A program made the position numbers and the translations under genes. DNA of 64,000 bases from CABMGU01 sp964617195 (GTDB lineage Archaea; Nanobdellota; Nanobdellia; Woesearchaeales; ARS49): the NCBI GenBank assembly GCA_964617195.1, contig CAZTVK010000015.1:9757-73756 (forward strand), in the 5' to 3' direction. The notes below the pieces were generated by a model, which was not told where the DNA came from, searched no databases, and saw only the letters and a list, made by a program, of their open reading frames with translations. Shown one piece after another: positions 1 to 8,239 of this stretch (within the stretch, counting starts at the first letter, position 1; each line of letters opens with the position of its first letter).

Positions 1-175
1 TTCGGCATCTTCCTCTTGAACTTTCAACAAAAACGTGGTCAATCATCTCGTCAAAATAAACGTTCACATTAGTAGAAAGCGCTCCAGAACGCCTGTCCTG
101 CTTCAAACGCTGAACAAACTCATGAGCATTCTCAATATCACCCGCAAACTTGCCGTTCAGGTAAACTTCACTCAT
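1..175 (-). CDS. rpoB1: RNA polymerase subunit B' (N-terminal fragment, cut by window edge)
   Basis: This is the start of the second half of the split archaeal RNA polymerase beta-like subunit, which holds the catalytic and hybrid-binding part in the family. Only about 58 codons lie in the window; the gene runs off the left edge. The ATG overlaps the TGA of rpoB'' (ATGA), so the two halves are translationally coupled. Visible residues (a YLNG start, then a VNVYFDE stretch and ESSRGRCR) match the region just after the usual B''/B' split, where B' carries an NGR-type motif and an 'R-R' strand before the catalytic part. Assignment rests on order and these short matches. Confidence 0.88.
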   Translation of the reverse strand, partial: MSEVYLNGKFAGDIENAHEFVQRLKQDRRSGALSTNVNVYFDEMIDHVFVESSRGRCR

Positions 176-1659
176 TTTATAACCGCCTTCAAGCCAGCGG
201 CTTTCAACTGCTTAAGCACATCCTCTTCAGGAACGTCCTTGCTAACTGTCGCGAGCATACTGAAATTCTTTCTCAAACCAATATTAGTACCTTCAGGAGT
301 CTCTGAAGGGCACAATCTTCCCAAATGAGTAGCGTGCAATTCTCTAGCCTCAAAATTCTCCTGAGAAGAGCTCAAAGGCGAGACAACTCTCTGCAAGTGC
401 GACAAAGTATTCAAGAAATTCAATCTCTGGATTCTCTGAGAAACACCCTTCCTGCCGCCAACCCAGTTGCCGGTCGCCATCGCGCTGTAAATCCTCGACG
501 TCAAAAGCTTGTCCCTGATTATAACCTTGATGCTTGGGAACTTTCCTCTTTTCACAATACGCTGGAAATTGTACAACAAGTCGCCAATCAAAACTTTCAA
601 ATTCATCCTGAACAAATCTGCCAGCAAATCCCCTGACATCTTGATGCGCTTGTTCATATAATGGTCCTTATCATCCAACGGAACCTCTCCGCGCGCAGCT
701 AAAATATATTTCTTCAACATCTTGCACAAATTGTAAGCCTTCATCATACGGTCTTCCTTATCTGAACCAATGTGAGGCAGCAAATACTTGTCAATCAGCT
801 CAATCATCCTTTCAAGCCTTATCTCCCTTGTCTGCGTGATTCCGATCACTTTCGCAATCCTATCCATAGCCTCATCAGGAGCCTTAACATCAACAAACTC
901 GAACAAATTAATGAGAACCTCATCAAACTGTTTGTCCTTGCTGACAGATTGCAGTATCTCTTCATCTTTCACAAGACCTAATGCCTTAACCACGAGAATT
1001 ATAGGAACACGCTTCACTCTTGTGAAACTCAAATAGTAAATACCATCTTTCATTTTTTCAACCGTGTGCGGAATCTTATACGAGCCCTGCTCGCTGAACA
1101 TCTTGCCAATGAATGATGAAACACCGCCAGACTCCTCATTAACCAAGAACCTGTTCGCGCCCAAGTCCTCAATGTTAACAAGAACACGCTCTGTACCATT
1201 TATAATAAAATAACCGCCAGGCTCGAACGGGTCCTCTCCCTTCTCTATCAATTCCTGCTTTGACAACTTGTTCAAATGACAGTAATTGCTGTGCAGCATT
1301 ACAGGCAGGCTGCCAATCTGCGTGGTGAAAGACTCTCTTTGCACGTCATTCACGTGCGCTGAGACTTCAATAAAGATAGGAGCGGCATATGAGAGTTTTC
1401 TCAATCTGGCTTCTGCAGGATAAATATTACGCCTGCTACCGTCAGCTTCAGTGATTTCTGGCTTCGTGACCCAGATCTTATCCAACCTGATCTTGAAACT
1501 TTCAACATTCGGAGGAATAATCGTAGGAATAACTTCCTTGTTCTCTTCAACAATCAAGTTAAGCTCTCGATCAACAAAGAAATTGAAACTCTCAATATTA
1601 GACTTGACAAAACTATTCTCCTCAAAGAACTTCTTAATCAAAGTTTTTGCTACAGTCAT
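172..1659 (-). CDS. rpoB2: RNA polymerase subunit B''
   Basis: N-terminal half (lobe and protrusion) of the second largest RNA polymerase subunit. The 495-residue length is normal for archaeal B''. Diagnostic stretches include PVMLHSNYCHL near residue 120, GGYFIINGTERVL near 150, and the fork/protrusion segment ATHLGRLCPSETPEGTNIGL near the C-terminus. The last part (GLRKNFSMLATVS) is where many archaeal B chains are split. Start and stop both overlap neighbours by ATGA: rpoH upstream and rpoB' downstream. The three genes therefore form one transcription unit, as is usual in archaea. Confidence 0.98.
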   Translation of the reverse strand: MTVAKTLIKKFFEENSFVKSNIESFNFFVDRELNLIVEENKEVIPTIIPPNVESFKIRLDKIWVTKPEITEADGSRRNIYPAEARLRKLSYAAPIFIEVSAHVNDVQRESFTTQIGSLPVMLHSNYCHLNKLSKQELIEKGEDPFEPGGYFIINGTERVLVNIEDLGANRFLVNEESGGVSSFIGKMFSEQGSYKIPHTVEKMKDGIYYLSFTRVKRVPIILVVKALGLVKDEEILQSVSKDKQFDEVLINLFEFVDVKAPDEAMDRIAKVIGITQTREIRLERMIELIDKYLLPHIGSDKEDRMMKAYNLCKMLKKYILAARGEVPLDDKDHYMNKRIKMSGDLLADLFRMNLKVLIGDLLYNFQRIVKRGKFPSIKVIIRDKLLTSRIYSAMATGNWVGGRKGVSQRIQRLNFLNTLSHLQRVVSPLSSSQENFEARELHATHLGRLCPSETPEGTNIGLRKNFSMLATVSKDVPEEDVLKQLKAAGLKAVIK

Positions 1660-1892
1660 GCCGCCACCCTTCTATAAAATACTGTCTCGCCCGCGGTAGG
1701 GCTCTTGCGCGAAATCTTGACAATGTCCCCTTCCTTGATATCAAGCTCCTGAATCGCAGGATCATTCTTGAAAATTCTCGGCAGGTTCAGAAGCTCAATA
1801 GAGTATTTTTCGAACAATTCCTTAGTCTCTTTCTCAGAGAGCTTGGAATGCTTCGGTACAAGTTCGTGCTTTGCAACTTCAAACTTAGTCAT
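1656..1892 (-). CDS. rpoH: RNA polymerase subunit H (RPB5-like)
   Basis: Small subunit that binds the jaw of archaeal RNA polymerase, homologous to the C-terminal domain of eukaryotic RPB5. The 78 residues show the family pattern: HELVPKH near the N-terminus, 'LPRIFKNDPAI' in the middle, and 'GDIVKISRKSPTAGE' before the C-terminal VFYRRV. The frame stays open upstream, but ATG at 1892 is chosen because GGAGG lies 7 nt before it and it gives the standard RpoH length. The stop overlaps the rpoB'' start by 4 nt. Confidence 0.96.
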   Translation of the reverse strand: MTKFEVAKHELVPKHSKLSEKETKELFEKYSIELLNLPRIFKNDPAIQELDIKEGDIVKISRKSPTAGETVFYRRVAA

Positions 1893-1958
1893 GCGACGCC
1901 TCCGCATGACGAGGCACAAAAAATTGCGAATTTTTGTTGTTTTTCCATGGTAGTATAA

Positions 1959-2063
1959 CGGGCCGTACGGGACGTTCAGTCGCGAACTCGCGCTCGCGAA
2001 CTTTTGAACCCGCAACCCTCTGGTTAAAAGCCAGATGCTCTAACCAGGTTGAGCTAACGGCCC
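1959..2063 (-). tRNA. tRNA-Lys (TTT) with a 30-nt intron in the T-loop
   Basis: The cloverleaf reads GGGCCGT/ACGGCCC acceptor, GCTC/GAGC D-stem, TCTGG/CCAGA anticodon stem around CTTTTAA (anticodon TTT), and GCGGG/CCCGT T-stem; no CCA is encoded. The T-loop is interrupted at 1973-2002. Removing those 30 nt restores TTCAAAT and a 75-nt tRNA with discriminator G. A bulge-helix-bulge can be drawn: outer helix is the T-stem, central helix TTCA/TGAA, 3-nt bulges AA^A and CG^T, and an inner GTTCGCGA/TCGCGAC helix with one bulged T. It lies upstream of rpoH on the same strand. Confidence 0.93.
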
Positions 2064-2277
2064 TTGATCTTCACTTCAACTGATGATAGGTATAACTGGA
2101 GACTTTTGTGGATGTGAGAAATTTTGGTGATGGTTAACCCCATTGTGCGCACTACCCTGTAACAATAGAGGCTTTGGGAAAGGAGGGGGTATATAAAGCT
2201 TACTGTTTCTCCCTGATACGGAAGTTACCACAAACCTTTTTAAGTTACATAACATACATGAACAAAAAGAGGCAGCC

Positions 2278-2700
2278 ATGAACAAAAACGTCCCGTACAT
2301 CATTTTATTCACAATAATAGCATTAGCTGCACTTGCATTCATGTTCTACTCATCAAACCAATACGGAAAAGCCAGCTACATAGGAACAATGATGTTCGAG
2401 GGCAGAATCGATGACAGCAATGGAAAACCAATATGGGCAGGCAGCATTGTGGGAGTTGCTGGCCAACGCCGAGTTGCAACAGGCAGAATCAAAGGCTCAT
2501 ACCGGCTTCACTTCCCAACAACATTTGAAAAAGGCATGGACTGGTATAAAGACAAGCCCTTATCCATATATGTAAACGGCAAACTTTGCACTACACTCGA
2601 CCTATATAAGTTCGTACAAGAAAAAGGAGGAGGAGTCATAGCCCAAGCGAATCTCAACCTCAAATGCGGATTTGCATTAACTAAAGGAAGATACGCATAG
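2278..2700 (+). CDS. Small membrane-anchored extracytoplasmic protein, unknown
   Basis: I do not recognise this 140-residue protein. Residues about 6-23 form one N-terminal hydrophobic segment (IILFTIIALAALAFMFY), followed by an outward beta-rich domain with repeated Gly and the pattern GRIDDSNGKPIWAGSIVGV. This resembles a single carboxypeptidase-regulatory-like or Ig-like beta sandwich. The ATG follows GAGG; a TATA-like TTTTTAAG sits about 35 nt upstream. It stands alone between two tRNAs. Confidence 0.7.
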   Translation: MNKNVPYIILFTIIALAALAFMFYSSNQYGKASYIGTMMFEGRIDDSNGKPIWAGSIVGVAGQRRVATGRIKGSYRLHFPTTFEKGMDWYKDKPLSIYVNGKLCTTLDLYKFVQEKGGGVIAQANLNLKCGFALTKGRYA

Positions 2701-2748
2701 ATTTCTGAAAACGCCGAGATTGAGATTTTTGACTTCGTCCTGAAAAAA

Positions 2749-2821
2749 CGCCGGGACCGGGATTTGAACCCGGGTTGCAAGCGCGACAGGCTCGCGTGCT
2801 AGGCCACTACACTATCCCGGC
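2749..2821 (-). tRNA. tRNA-Asp (GTC)
   Basis: Intron-less 73-nt tRNA. Acceptor is GCCGGGA/TCCCGGC, anticodon stem CGAGC/GCTTG around loop CTGTCGC (anticodon GTC), T-arm CCGGG-TTCAAAT-CCCGG, discriminator G73 as expected for Asp. No CCA is encoded. Confidence 0.96.
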
Positions 2822-2873
2822 AATAGATTTAGGTTTGATACGGGCGATTTATAAATGTTATGCGACTATAATA

Positions 2874-3368
2874 TTAAGAAATCCTGAACTGTTCTTCCAA
2901 ATGCGCATACTCGCCCTCTGAGCCGTCCGGAGAATACCTTTTAGTCGTTTCCTTTCTTCTATTCAACAAATAATCTTCAACAATCTCTACAGCCTTCTTC
3001 ACGCCGCCCTTGAACGACACCTGCTTGTGCACGCCCAAAGTGATACTTGCAATGTAATCTTTTGGGGTGCAATCTTTACCAGAATACCTTAGCGTTAAAA
3101 TCGCCTTTTTATTATTGTTAATATTAGTCATAACAACAACAATGCCATCCGGATGAGGTGTTTCTTCTGCAATACATTCCAAAGAATCCGACCTGTCCAG
3201 AACATTCACAAAAGACTCAATACTCATACTTGAACGATCATCTCCCCCAAAACGAGGCATTACAACCTGCTTAGGTTTGATAAGCTGACCTCTCACGTAC
3301 TGAGCTTCAGCTAATACTAATTCATACGTAGAACGGTCCAAATTAGGTAAATACGGCTTTGACTGCAT
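2874..3368 (-). CDS. Conserved-looking hypothetical protein downstream of rlmN
   Basis: Unrecognised soluble protein of about 164 residues. It has mixed alpha/beta character: an IVVVMTNINN strand near residue 80, then AILTLRY, then a C-terminal helix KKAVEIVEDYLLNRR. No signal peptide, membrane segment or metal motif is visible. ATG at 3368 is used; an in-frame GTG at 3374 is an alternative. It directly follows the RlmN-like gene (about 6 nt gap), so the two are probably co-transcribed. Confidence 0.75.
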   Translation of the reverse strand: MQSKPYLPNLDRSTYELVLAEAQYVRGQLIKPKQVVMPRFGGDDRSSMSIESFVNVLDRSDSLECIAEETPHPDGIVVVMTNINNNKKAILTLRYSGKDCTPKDYIASITLGVHKQVSFKGGVKKAVEIVEDYLLNRRKETTKRYSPDGSEGEYAHLEEQFRIS

Positions 3369-3374
3369 CTTCAC

Positions 3375-4226
3375 TCACTCAGAAATCTGTACAAGCTTCT
3401 CATTTAAATTCTTTTTGGTGCTAAGCATGCCACAAGCAGCATTCGACTCAATACCCTTAGTAGTCCTAATAATAGTCTTAAAACCAGCACTGATTAAAGC
3501 CTGCTTGAAAACTTCAGCAGACTCTTTTGACGGCCTTGCAAAAGTCGCGCCATCAACCGGATTGTACATTATAAGATTAATAACGATATGTTTGAAACCT
3601 TTCAATAAAACAGCCAATTCTTCAGCATGCTCAATCTTATCATTCACGCCTGCTAATAACACATACTCAACCATCAACGGACCACGTTTCGTGAAAGGAA
3701 ACTCCCTGCAAGCGTCAAGCACATCCTTAATCGGATAACGACTATTAATAGGAACAATCCTGCTTCTCAACTCATCATTCGGAGCATGCAACGACAATGC
3801 AAACTGACACTGAGTGTCTTTGCCCAATTGCATAATCTTATCCGGCAGTCCAACAGTAGAGACAGTGATTTTCTGCCAACTCATACCCTGCTTTCTGAAC
3901 TCATTAACAGCACCAACAACATTATCATAATTGTGCAACGGCTCGCCCATGCCCATGAACACAATATTAGTGATTTTTTGTTCTGAAACAGACTGCATCA
4001 AAGATAACTGTCCAACAATTTCTTCTTTTGACAAATTTCTTGTGAAACCCATCATTCCAGTCGCGCAAAAAGAACACTTCATAGCGCAACCAACTTGCGA
4101 CGATATGCACGCGCACAAAGTACGCTTGTGATGAATTAATACAGACTCCACTTTTTTGGCGTCATCTAATTCAATCAAGAATTTTCTTGTGCCGTCCGGA
4201 GATTTGATTTCTGAAGCGATACGCAT
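3375..4226 (-). CDS. RlmN/Cfr-family radical SAM methyltransferase (short form)
   Basis: Radical SAM methylase of the family that makes 2-methyladenosine in 23S rRNA or tRNA. The CxxxCxxC cluster ligands are Cys47, Cys51 and Cys54. Cys40, seven residues before, matches the conserved catalytic Cys118 of E. coli RlmN, and Cys265 (AACGML) matches Cys355, which carries the transient methyl. MGMGEPLHN is the GGEP-like SAM motif. At 283 residues it lacks the roughly 80-90-residue N-terminal RNA-binding domain of bacterial RlmN, so the substrate is uncertain. A TATA-like ATATATA lies about 20 nt upstream, so the mRNA is probably leaderless. Confidence 0.9.
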   Translation of the reverse strand: MRIASEIKSPDGTRKFLIELDDAKKVESVLIHHKRTLCACISSQVGCAMKCSFCATGMMGFTRNLSKEEIVGQLSLMQSVSEQKITNIVFMGMGEPLHNYDNVVGAVNEFRKQGMSWQKITVSTVGLPDKIMQLGKDTQCQFALSLHAPNDELRSRIVPINSRYPIKDVLDACREFPFTKRGPLMVEYVLLAGVNDKIEHAEELAVLLKGFKHIVINLIMYNPVDGATFARPSKESAEVFKQALISAGFKTIIRTTKGIESNAACGMLSTKKNLNEKLVQISE

Positions 4227-4247
4227 GATATAGACGGCAGAACAGGA

Positions 4248-5660
4248 CTATATATTTTTTTGCAATTCACCGACGGCAACCGCATACCCAGCAGCATACG
4301 GACCCATCATCGCGGCCTGAGAAGAAACAGCCTCCAAAGTCTTCTGAGCCATTTTCACATATTTGCCTTCACGCGTAATATGCGCCAGCTGGAACAAAAC
4401 CAAAGCCACAAAAGCATTATCATTCACAATCTTTTTACGTTCTTTCAACCTGCCAACAGAATCCTTACTGGCAAGAACATCAAAAAAGCCTCCATTCTTC
4501 TTGTCATAAAACCTTTCCAACGCCTTCGCAACAGTCATCGCCTTGGCCTTCCACTCCAATTTATCAGTCCTCTTGAAAGCCCAAAGCAAGCCCAACAACA
4601 AATAAGCATGATCCTTAAACAAAAACAACGGCTTCTCAGCAGGATAACAATGCGCTACACAACCACGCATATTCGTTTTGTACAAAGAATCAAGGAGCTT
4701 AAATGCGACTTTATCATACTCAGGATCAAGAATGGCGGCTTCTGACAACGCCATAATCATCGCAGCATTACAATCAGTAAAAATTCTCCTATCAACCGCA
4801 GGAGCTTCATGACGCATCCGCTCGGACAACGGCAGATTGCAATAAGCCTCATCAGCATCCTGGCTCGCAAAGAAAACGCCTTTCTCATGGTCATACATCA
4901 TCGAAAACAGCCAGAACAAAATCTTATTTGAAGCCGTCAAGTACTCTTCCTTCTTGAACACCCTGTGAGCAAACAAATAATATGCTAACAATCTGGAATT
5001 ATCCTCCAGCATTTTCTCAAAATGAGGAATAGTCCAGTTCTGCAAAGTAGCATACCTATAGAAACCACCGCTCACATGATCGAAAATCTCGCCCTTCAAC
5101 ATCTTTGAAAGCGTGAAATCAAGCATCTTGGCAGCATCCTTGTCCTTCAACTTCATAATACGCCAGACAAGATAACCAAGAATCTCATGATGAGGGAATT
5201 TAGGCTCCAAACCAAAACCGCCATTAATTGGGTCGTAGAACGACTTAATCATCTTCCAGAAATACTCATGATCAAAAGGCAGCTTCAACGGCTTTTCCTT
5301 CCCTGCTTTCTTCGGCTTATACTTCTTGAAACGACCAATCGCGTCCTCCAAAAATTTAATCATATGCTCAGGAGAAACATAAGTAGCAGCAGAGACTATT
5401 TCTCCATCGTGCGCTAGAACAGCAGTGGTAGGCCAGCCGCCAACATTATACCTGTCATTAATATCAGGACGCTCGTCAGTATCAACCCTTATCGGAATGA
5501 AATTTTTGTTGATGAACTCAATAATTTCTTTATTAGAATACGTCAAACGGTCCATCGTATGACACCAATGACACCATACTGCAGAAATTCCGAGCAAGAC
5601 TGGCTTCTTCTCCTTCTTAGCCTTCAGAAATGCTTCTTTACCCCAGTCAAACCAGTTCAT
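4248..5660 (-). CDS. DUF255/YyaL-type thioredoxin-fold protein
   Basis: Belongs to the YyaL/SPATA20-like family: a thioredoxin fold with CxxC followed by an (alpha/alpha)6 barrel resembling N-acylglucosamine 2-epimerases. The motif AVWCHWCH puts the cysteines at residues 30 and 33. Typical stretches are IPIRVDTDERPDI and GGWPTT near residues 57-80 and PKFPH and DQDADEAY-like segments later. At 470 residues it is shorter than the usual 600-700, lacking part of the C-terminal barrel. GAGGAG precedes the ATG by about 6 nt. Substrate is unknown for the family. Confidence 0.9.
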   Translation of the reverse strand: MNWFDWGKEAFLKAKKEKKPVLLGISAVWCHWCHTMDRLTYSNKEIIEFINKNFIPIRVDTDERPDINDRYNVGGWPTTAVLAHDGEIVSAATYVSPEHMIKFLEDAIGRFKKYKPKKAGKEKPLKLPFDHEYFWKMIKSFYDPINGGFGLEPKFPHHEILGYLVWRIMKLKDKDAAKMLDFTLSKMLKGEIFDHVSGGFYRYATLQNWTIPHFEKMLEDNSRLLAYYLFAHRVFKKEEYLTASNKILFWLFSMMYDHEKGVFFASQDADEAYCNLPLSERMRHEAPAVDRRIFTDCNAAMIMALSEAAILDPEYDKVAFKLLDSLYKTNMRGCVAHCYPAEKPLFLFKDHAYLLLGLLWAFKRTDKLEWKAKAMTVAKALERFYDKKNGGFFDVLASKDSVGRLKERKKIVNDNAFVALVLFQLAHITREGKYVKMAQKTLEAVSSQAAMMGPYAAGYAVAVGELQKNI

Positions 5661-5722
5661 ATTGCTCCTCTTTCAGTCGAATATTAGACACGCCCATATA
5701 AAAACTTGCTCACACCGAAAGG

Positions 5723-5766
5723 TTTAAATATTAACATATATTAACAACTGTTAATAGATATTAACA
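5723..5766 (+). promoter_or_regulatory. Promoter and putative operator of the toxin-antitoxin operon
   Basis: TTTAAATA at 5723-5730 is a TATA box. Overlapping the expected transcription start (about 5750-5755) are TTAACA at 5731-5736, the inverted repeat TTAACA-act-TGTTAA-like TTAACAACTGTTAA at 5741-5754, and TTAACA at 5761-5766. Several copies spaced 10-20 nt apart just before an antitoxin gene fit autoregulation by antitoxin or TA complex. The site role is inferred. Confidence 0.6.
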
Positions 5767-5775
5767 GGTGAGACA

Positions 5776-6018
5776 ATGAAAGCATTACTAGATATCCCGC
5801 AAGAAGTAAACCAGACACTTAATATTATCAAAGCACAGCATAATTTGAAGAATAAAGTTGAAGCGATAACACTTGTCGTGACTATTTACAAAAACGAACA
5901 CATGGAGCCGGAATTAAGGCCTGAATATATCAAAAAATTGAGCAAATTAGAGAAAGAAGGCAAATTTATCAGCTTTAAGAATATCAAGGAACTACGCGAG
6001 CATATAGAGCATGCGTAA
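5776..6018 (+). CDS. Antitoxin of a RelE-like type II toxin-antitoxin pair
   Basis: An 80-residue protein with a ribbon-helix-helix-like N-terminus: MKALLDIPQEV is the DNA-binding strand, followed by LNIIKAQHNLKNKVEAITLVV. A charged C-terminal tail (ELRPEYIKKLSKLEKEG...ISFKNIKELREHIEHA) would wrap the toxin. This layout matches small archaeal antitoxins of the DUF2683 type. The stop overlaps the toxin start by 8 nt. The promoter carries repeated TTAACA sites. Confidence 0.85.
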   Translation: MKALLDIPQEVNQTLNIIKAQHNLKNKVEAITLVVTIYKNEHMEPELRPEYIKKLSKLEKEGKFISFKNIKELREHIEHA

Positions 6019-6289
6019 TTTTTCTTTTGAAGAGAAACTTCTGAAAATAATGAATAGACTATACAAAAAAGATAGAAAAACGCATGAAATATTAATCAAC
6101 AAAATCCAAGAAATTCTCACATGCCTCGATATCGACCATTATAAAAATCTACGAAGCCCGATGCAAGCTTTCAAAAGGGTACACATCAATGGACCATTTG
6201 TGTTGGTCTTCAAATATATAGAATCAGAAGACAAAATAGTATTCTATGATTTTGACCACCACGACAATATTTATTCGCTCTCAGGCTAA
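6011..6289 (+). CDS. RelE/ParE-superfamily toxin
   Basis: A 92-residue mRNA interferase-like fold. It begins with MRNFSFEEKLLKIMNRLYKKD, followed by a long helix ILINKIQEIL, then HYKNLRSPM and strands KRVHINGPFVLVFKY and IVFYDFDHHDNIYSL. These align with the archaeal RelE order (YKPLR...R..V...LVY.....I.......H...Y). The ORF is intact and coupled to the antitoxin by overlap. The last 4 nt overlap the convergent trpS stop. Whether it is an RNase (RelE) or gyrase toxin (ParE) cannot be told; RelE-like cleavage is inferred. Confidence 0.85.
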   Translation: MRNFSFEEKLLKIMNRLYKKDRKTHEILINKIQEILTCLDIDHYKNLRSPMQAFKRVHINGPFVLVFKYIESEDKIVFYDFDHHDNIYSLSG

Positions 6290-7404
6290 TCTTTCCATAA
6301 AAACTTGTCCAACTTGCTTCTAGCCTTCTCACGCTCTTTCTGATGATGTGATAAAAATGCCTTCACCTTCTCAATGGCAATATCCTTCAACTCAGAAGTC
6401 AACAATTTACCAGACTTATAATCATCATAAATCTTTGCCAGCTTCTTATCATCAGGCTCCAAACCATAACGCAACATCTGGAAAGCAACATCAACATCAG
6501 GATTACCGCCCTTCTTCCGATGCTCCTCAACAGTCGGCTGGCCGCCAGAGAAAGCAAATTTCCTGATTTTACGCTCTGCATCATCAGGAGAATCAGTCAA
6601 AGCGATAAAAGACATCGGATCAGAACTAGACATCTTGCCACCCTTCAAGCCAGGCTGAAACAAATGATAAGTAGAACTCAACTGCATAAACTTGAAAACT
6701 TCAGTCCTCTGCGAAACATCCCTTGCGAGACGCAAATGCGGATCCTGATCAGGACCAACAGGAACAACAACCGGCAAAGGCCTGCCCTCAAACTCAGGAA
6801 GTTGCGGGTGAAGCATATCAGCCGCCTGCAACAAAGAAGCAGACATCTTACCAGGAGAAATCTCGCCATACACCGCCTTGAACTCATTAAAAGTCGCACT
6901 GCGCGCAAGCATACTCGCAAGACTGTAATACGCATTTGACTTCTTCCCATCTTTAGAACGCTTTGACTGGAAATAAAAATCGCAATTCTTAGGCTCCAAA
7001 CCCAACGCGACATAATTCAGCAAGTATTCCTCAACCGCAGTCTCGTGCAATTCAGCCATATTAGGAATACGAGTGTTATACGCTTCAATATCAGCAACAG
7101 TAATGTACAATTTCGCGCCAAGACCCTGATAAAACAACATCTGGTCAGCAACCATCTTATGCCCAAAATGAAACTTGCCAGAAGGCATCAAGCCAGTCAT
7201 CATCACAAAAGGCTTCTTCTTCTCAACAGCATCAACAATACGCTCGAAATCACGATGAGCAAAAATAATATTTCTCCTAAAAAGCAAATGATTAAACTGC
7301 TTCGGCAAAGAAGGCATCGGCTTCAAGCCAAACTCCTTGATCAACCTATCATAATCAAGAGCTCCCTTTACTTCCCAAGGCGTAATCACCAATTTTTCAG
7401 CCAT
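6286..7404 (-). CDS. trpS: Tryptophanyl-tRNA synthetase
   Basis: Class I synthetase that charges tRNA-Trp. The HIGH-type motif is PSGKFHFGHKM and the KMSKS motif is GGKMSSSDP. VGPDQDPHLRLARDV near the middle and the N-terminal extension (LVITPWEVKGALDYDRLIKEFG) are typical of archaeal/eukaryotic TrpRS. The ATG at 7404 is preferred to the GTG at 7410. Length (372) is normal. Confidence 0.96.
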   Translation of the reverse strand: MAEKLVITPWEVKGALDYDRLIKEFGLKPMPSLPKQFNHLLFRRNIIFAHRDFERIVDAVEKKKPFVMMTGLMPSGKFHFGHKMVADQMLFYQGLGAKLYITVADIEAYNTRIPNMAELHETAVEEYLLNYVALGLEPKNCDFYFQSKRSKDGKKSNAYYSLASMLARSATFNEFKAVYGEISPGKMSASLLQAADMLHPQLPEFEGRPLPVVVPVGPDQDPHLRLARDVSQRTEVFKFMQLSSTYHLFQPGLKGGKMSSSDPMSFIALTDSPDDAERKIRKFAFSGGQPTVEEHRKKGGNPDVDVAFQMLRYGLEPDDKKLAKIYDDYKSGKLLTSELKDIAIEKVKAFLSHHQKEREKARSKLDKFLWKD

Positions 7405-7454
7405 ACACACAAGATAAGAAGGAGAGTTTTAAAATGTTACTGTGAGCGCAAGTT

Positions 7455-8195
7455 TCACTTATCCAAAGAAAACTCAGACTTAATCAAACCGAGAAACTCA
7501 CTACGCATAGATTCAGACCAGTCAGCAGGCATCACAACAGCCACACCATCGACCAACAACTCACGATAATTATTAACAGCTCCCACAACATCATTCACCA
7601 GCGCTTTATTCTCGTTCAACACATCAGAATGATTCTTTTTCAACTCTGCCAAGCTCTGAACCTTTCTGATATATTCATGCGCGTGATGGAAAACGTCCTC
7701 ACGAACAGAAGAATAACCATGCATGTGAGGCTTCAAATGACTAATATTATTGCTTAACGACTTTGCAAAACCACCATCACCATCATGGCCAACCAAATCA
7801 GACTTTATCGATTTCAAGGCATCCACAACATTCTTGCCTACCTTGCTTTCTACAGGATGAGGCAGTTTTTCACCTGCAGCATTTCGAAACGCGCTTTCAT
7901 ACCTATACGGAATCCGCTTCAACAAACCAGCATCATCAACAATTTCCTTTGCGACAGCCTGCATGCTCTCCAAAGCAGCATGCGCCTTCAATGCGCTCTT
8001 ATGCTTTGCCGCAACACCAGAATGATGAATCAAAATGTGCTTGTACTGTGAAACATTTTGCAGAAAAGAACTGGCAAAATCAGCATAATCCTGATGATGC
8101 GAAAAAGAGCCAGCTGAGACTCTAGAATCCTTCAACTTGTCAAAGAATCTTTTAGCTTCTTTTTCACTACCCACAACCTCTTTATAATCTACCAC
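7455..8195 (-). CDS. Hypothetical helical protein
   Basis: Unrecognised 246-residue soluble protein, mostly helical and rich in His and Ala (for example HHSGVAAKHKSALKAHAALE). It contains no signal peptide or metal signature I can name. Translation starts at a GTG only about 25 nt from TTTATAAA (8219-8226), so the mRNA is probably leaderless. The gene stands alone between trpS and the reductase. Confidence 0.7.
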   Translation of the reverse strand: MVDYKEVVGSEKEAKRFFDKLKDSRVSAGSFSHHQDYADFASSFLQNVSQYKHILIHHSGVAAKHKSALKAHAALESMQAVAKEIVDDAGLLKRIPYRYESAFRNAAGEKLPHPVESKVGKNVVDALKSIKSDLVGHDGDGGFAKSLSNNISHLKPHMHGYSSVREDVFHHAHEYIRKVQSLAELKKNHSDVLNENKALVNDVVGAVNNYRELLVDGVAVVMPADWSESMRSEFLGLIKSEFSLDK

Positions 8196-8239
8196 GGAAA
8201 GAATAAATCATTACACAGTTTATAAACATTACGAAGAGC

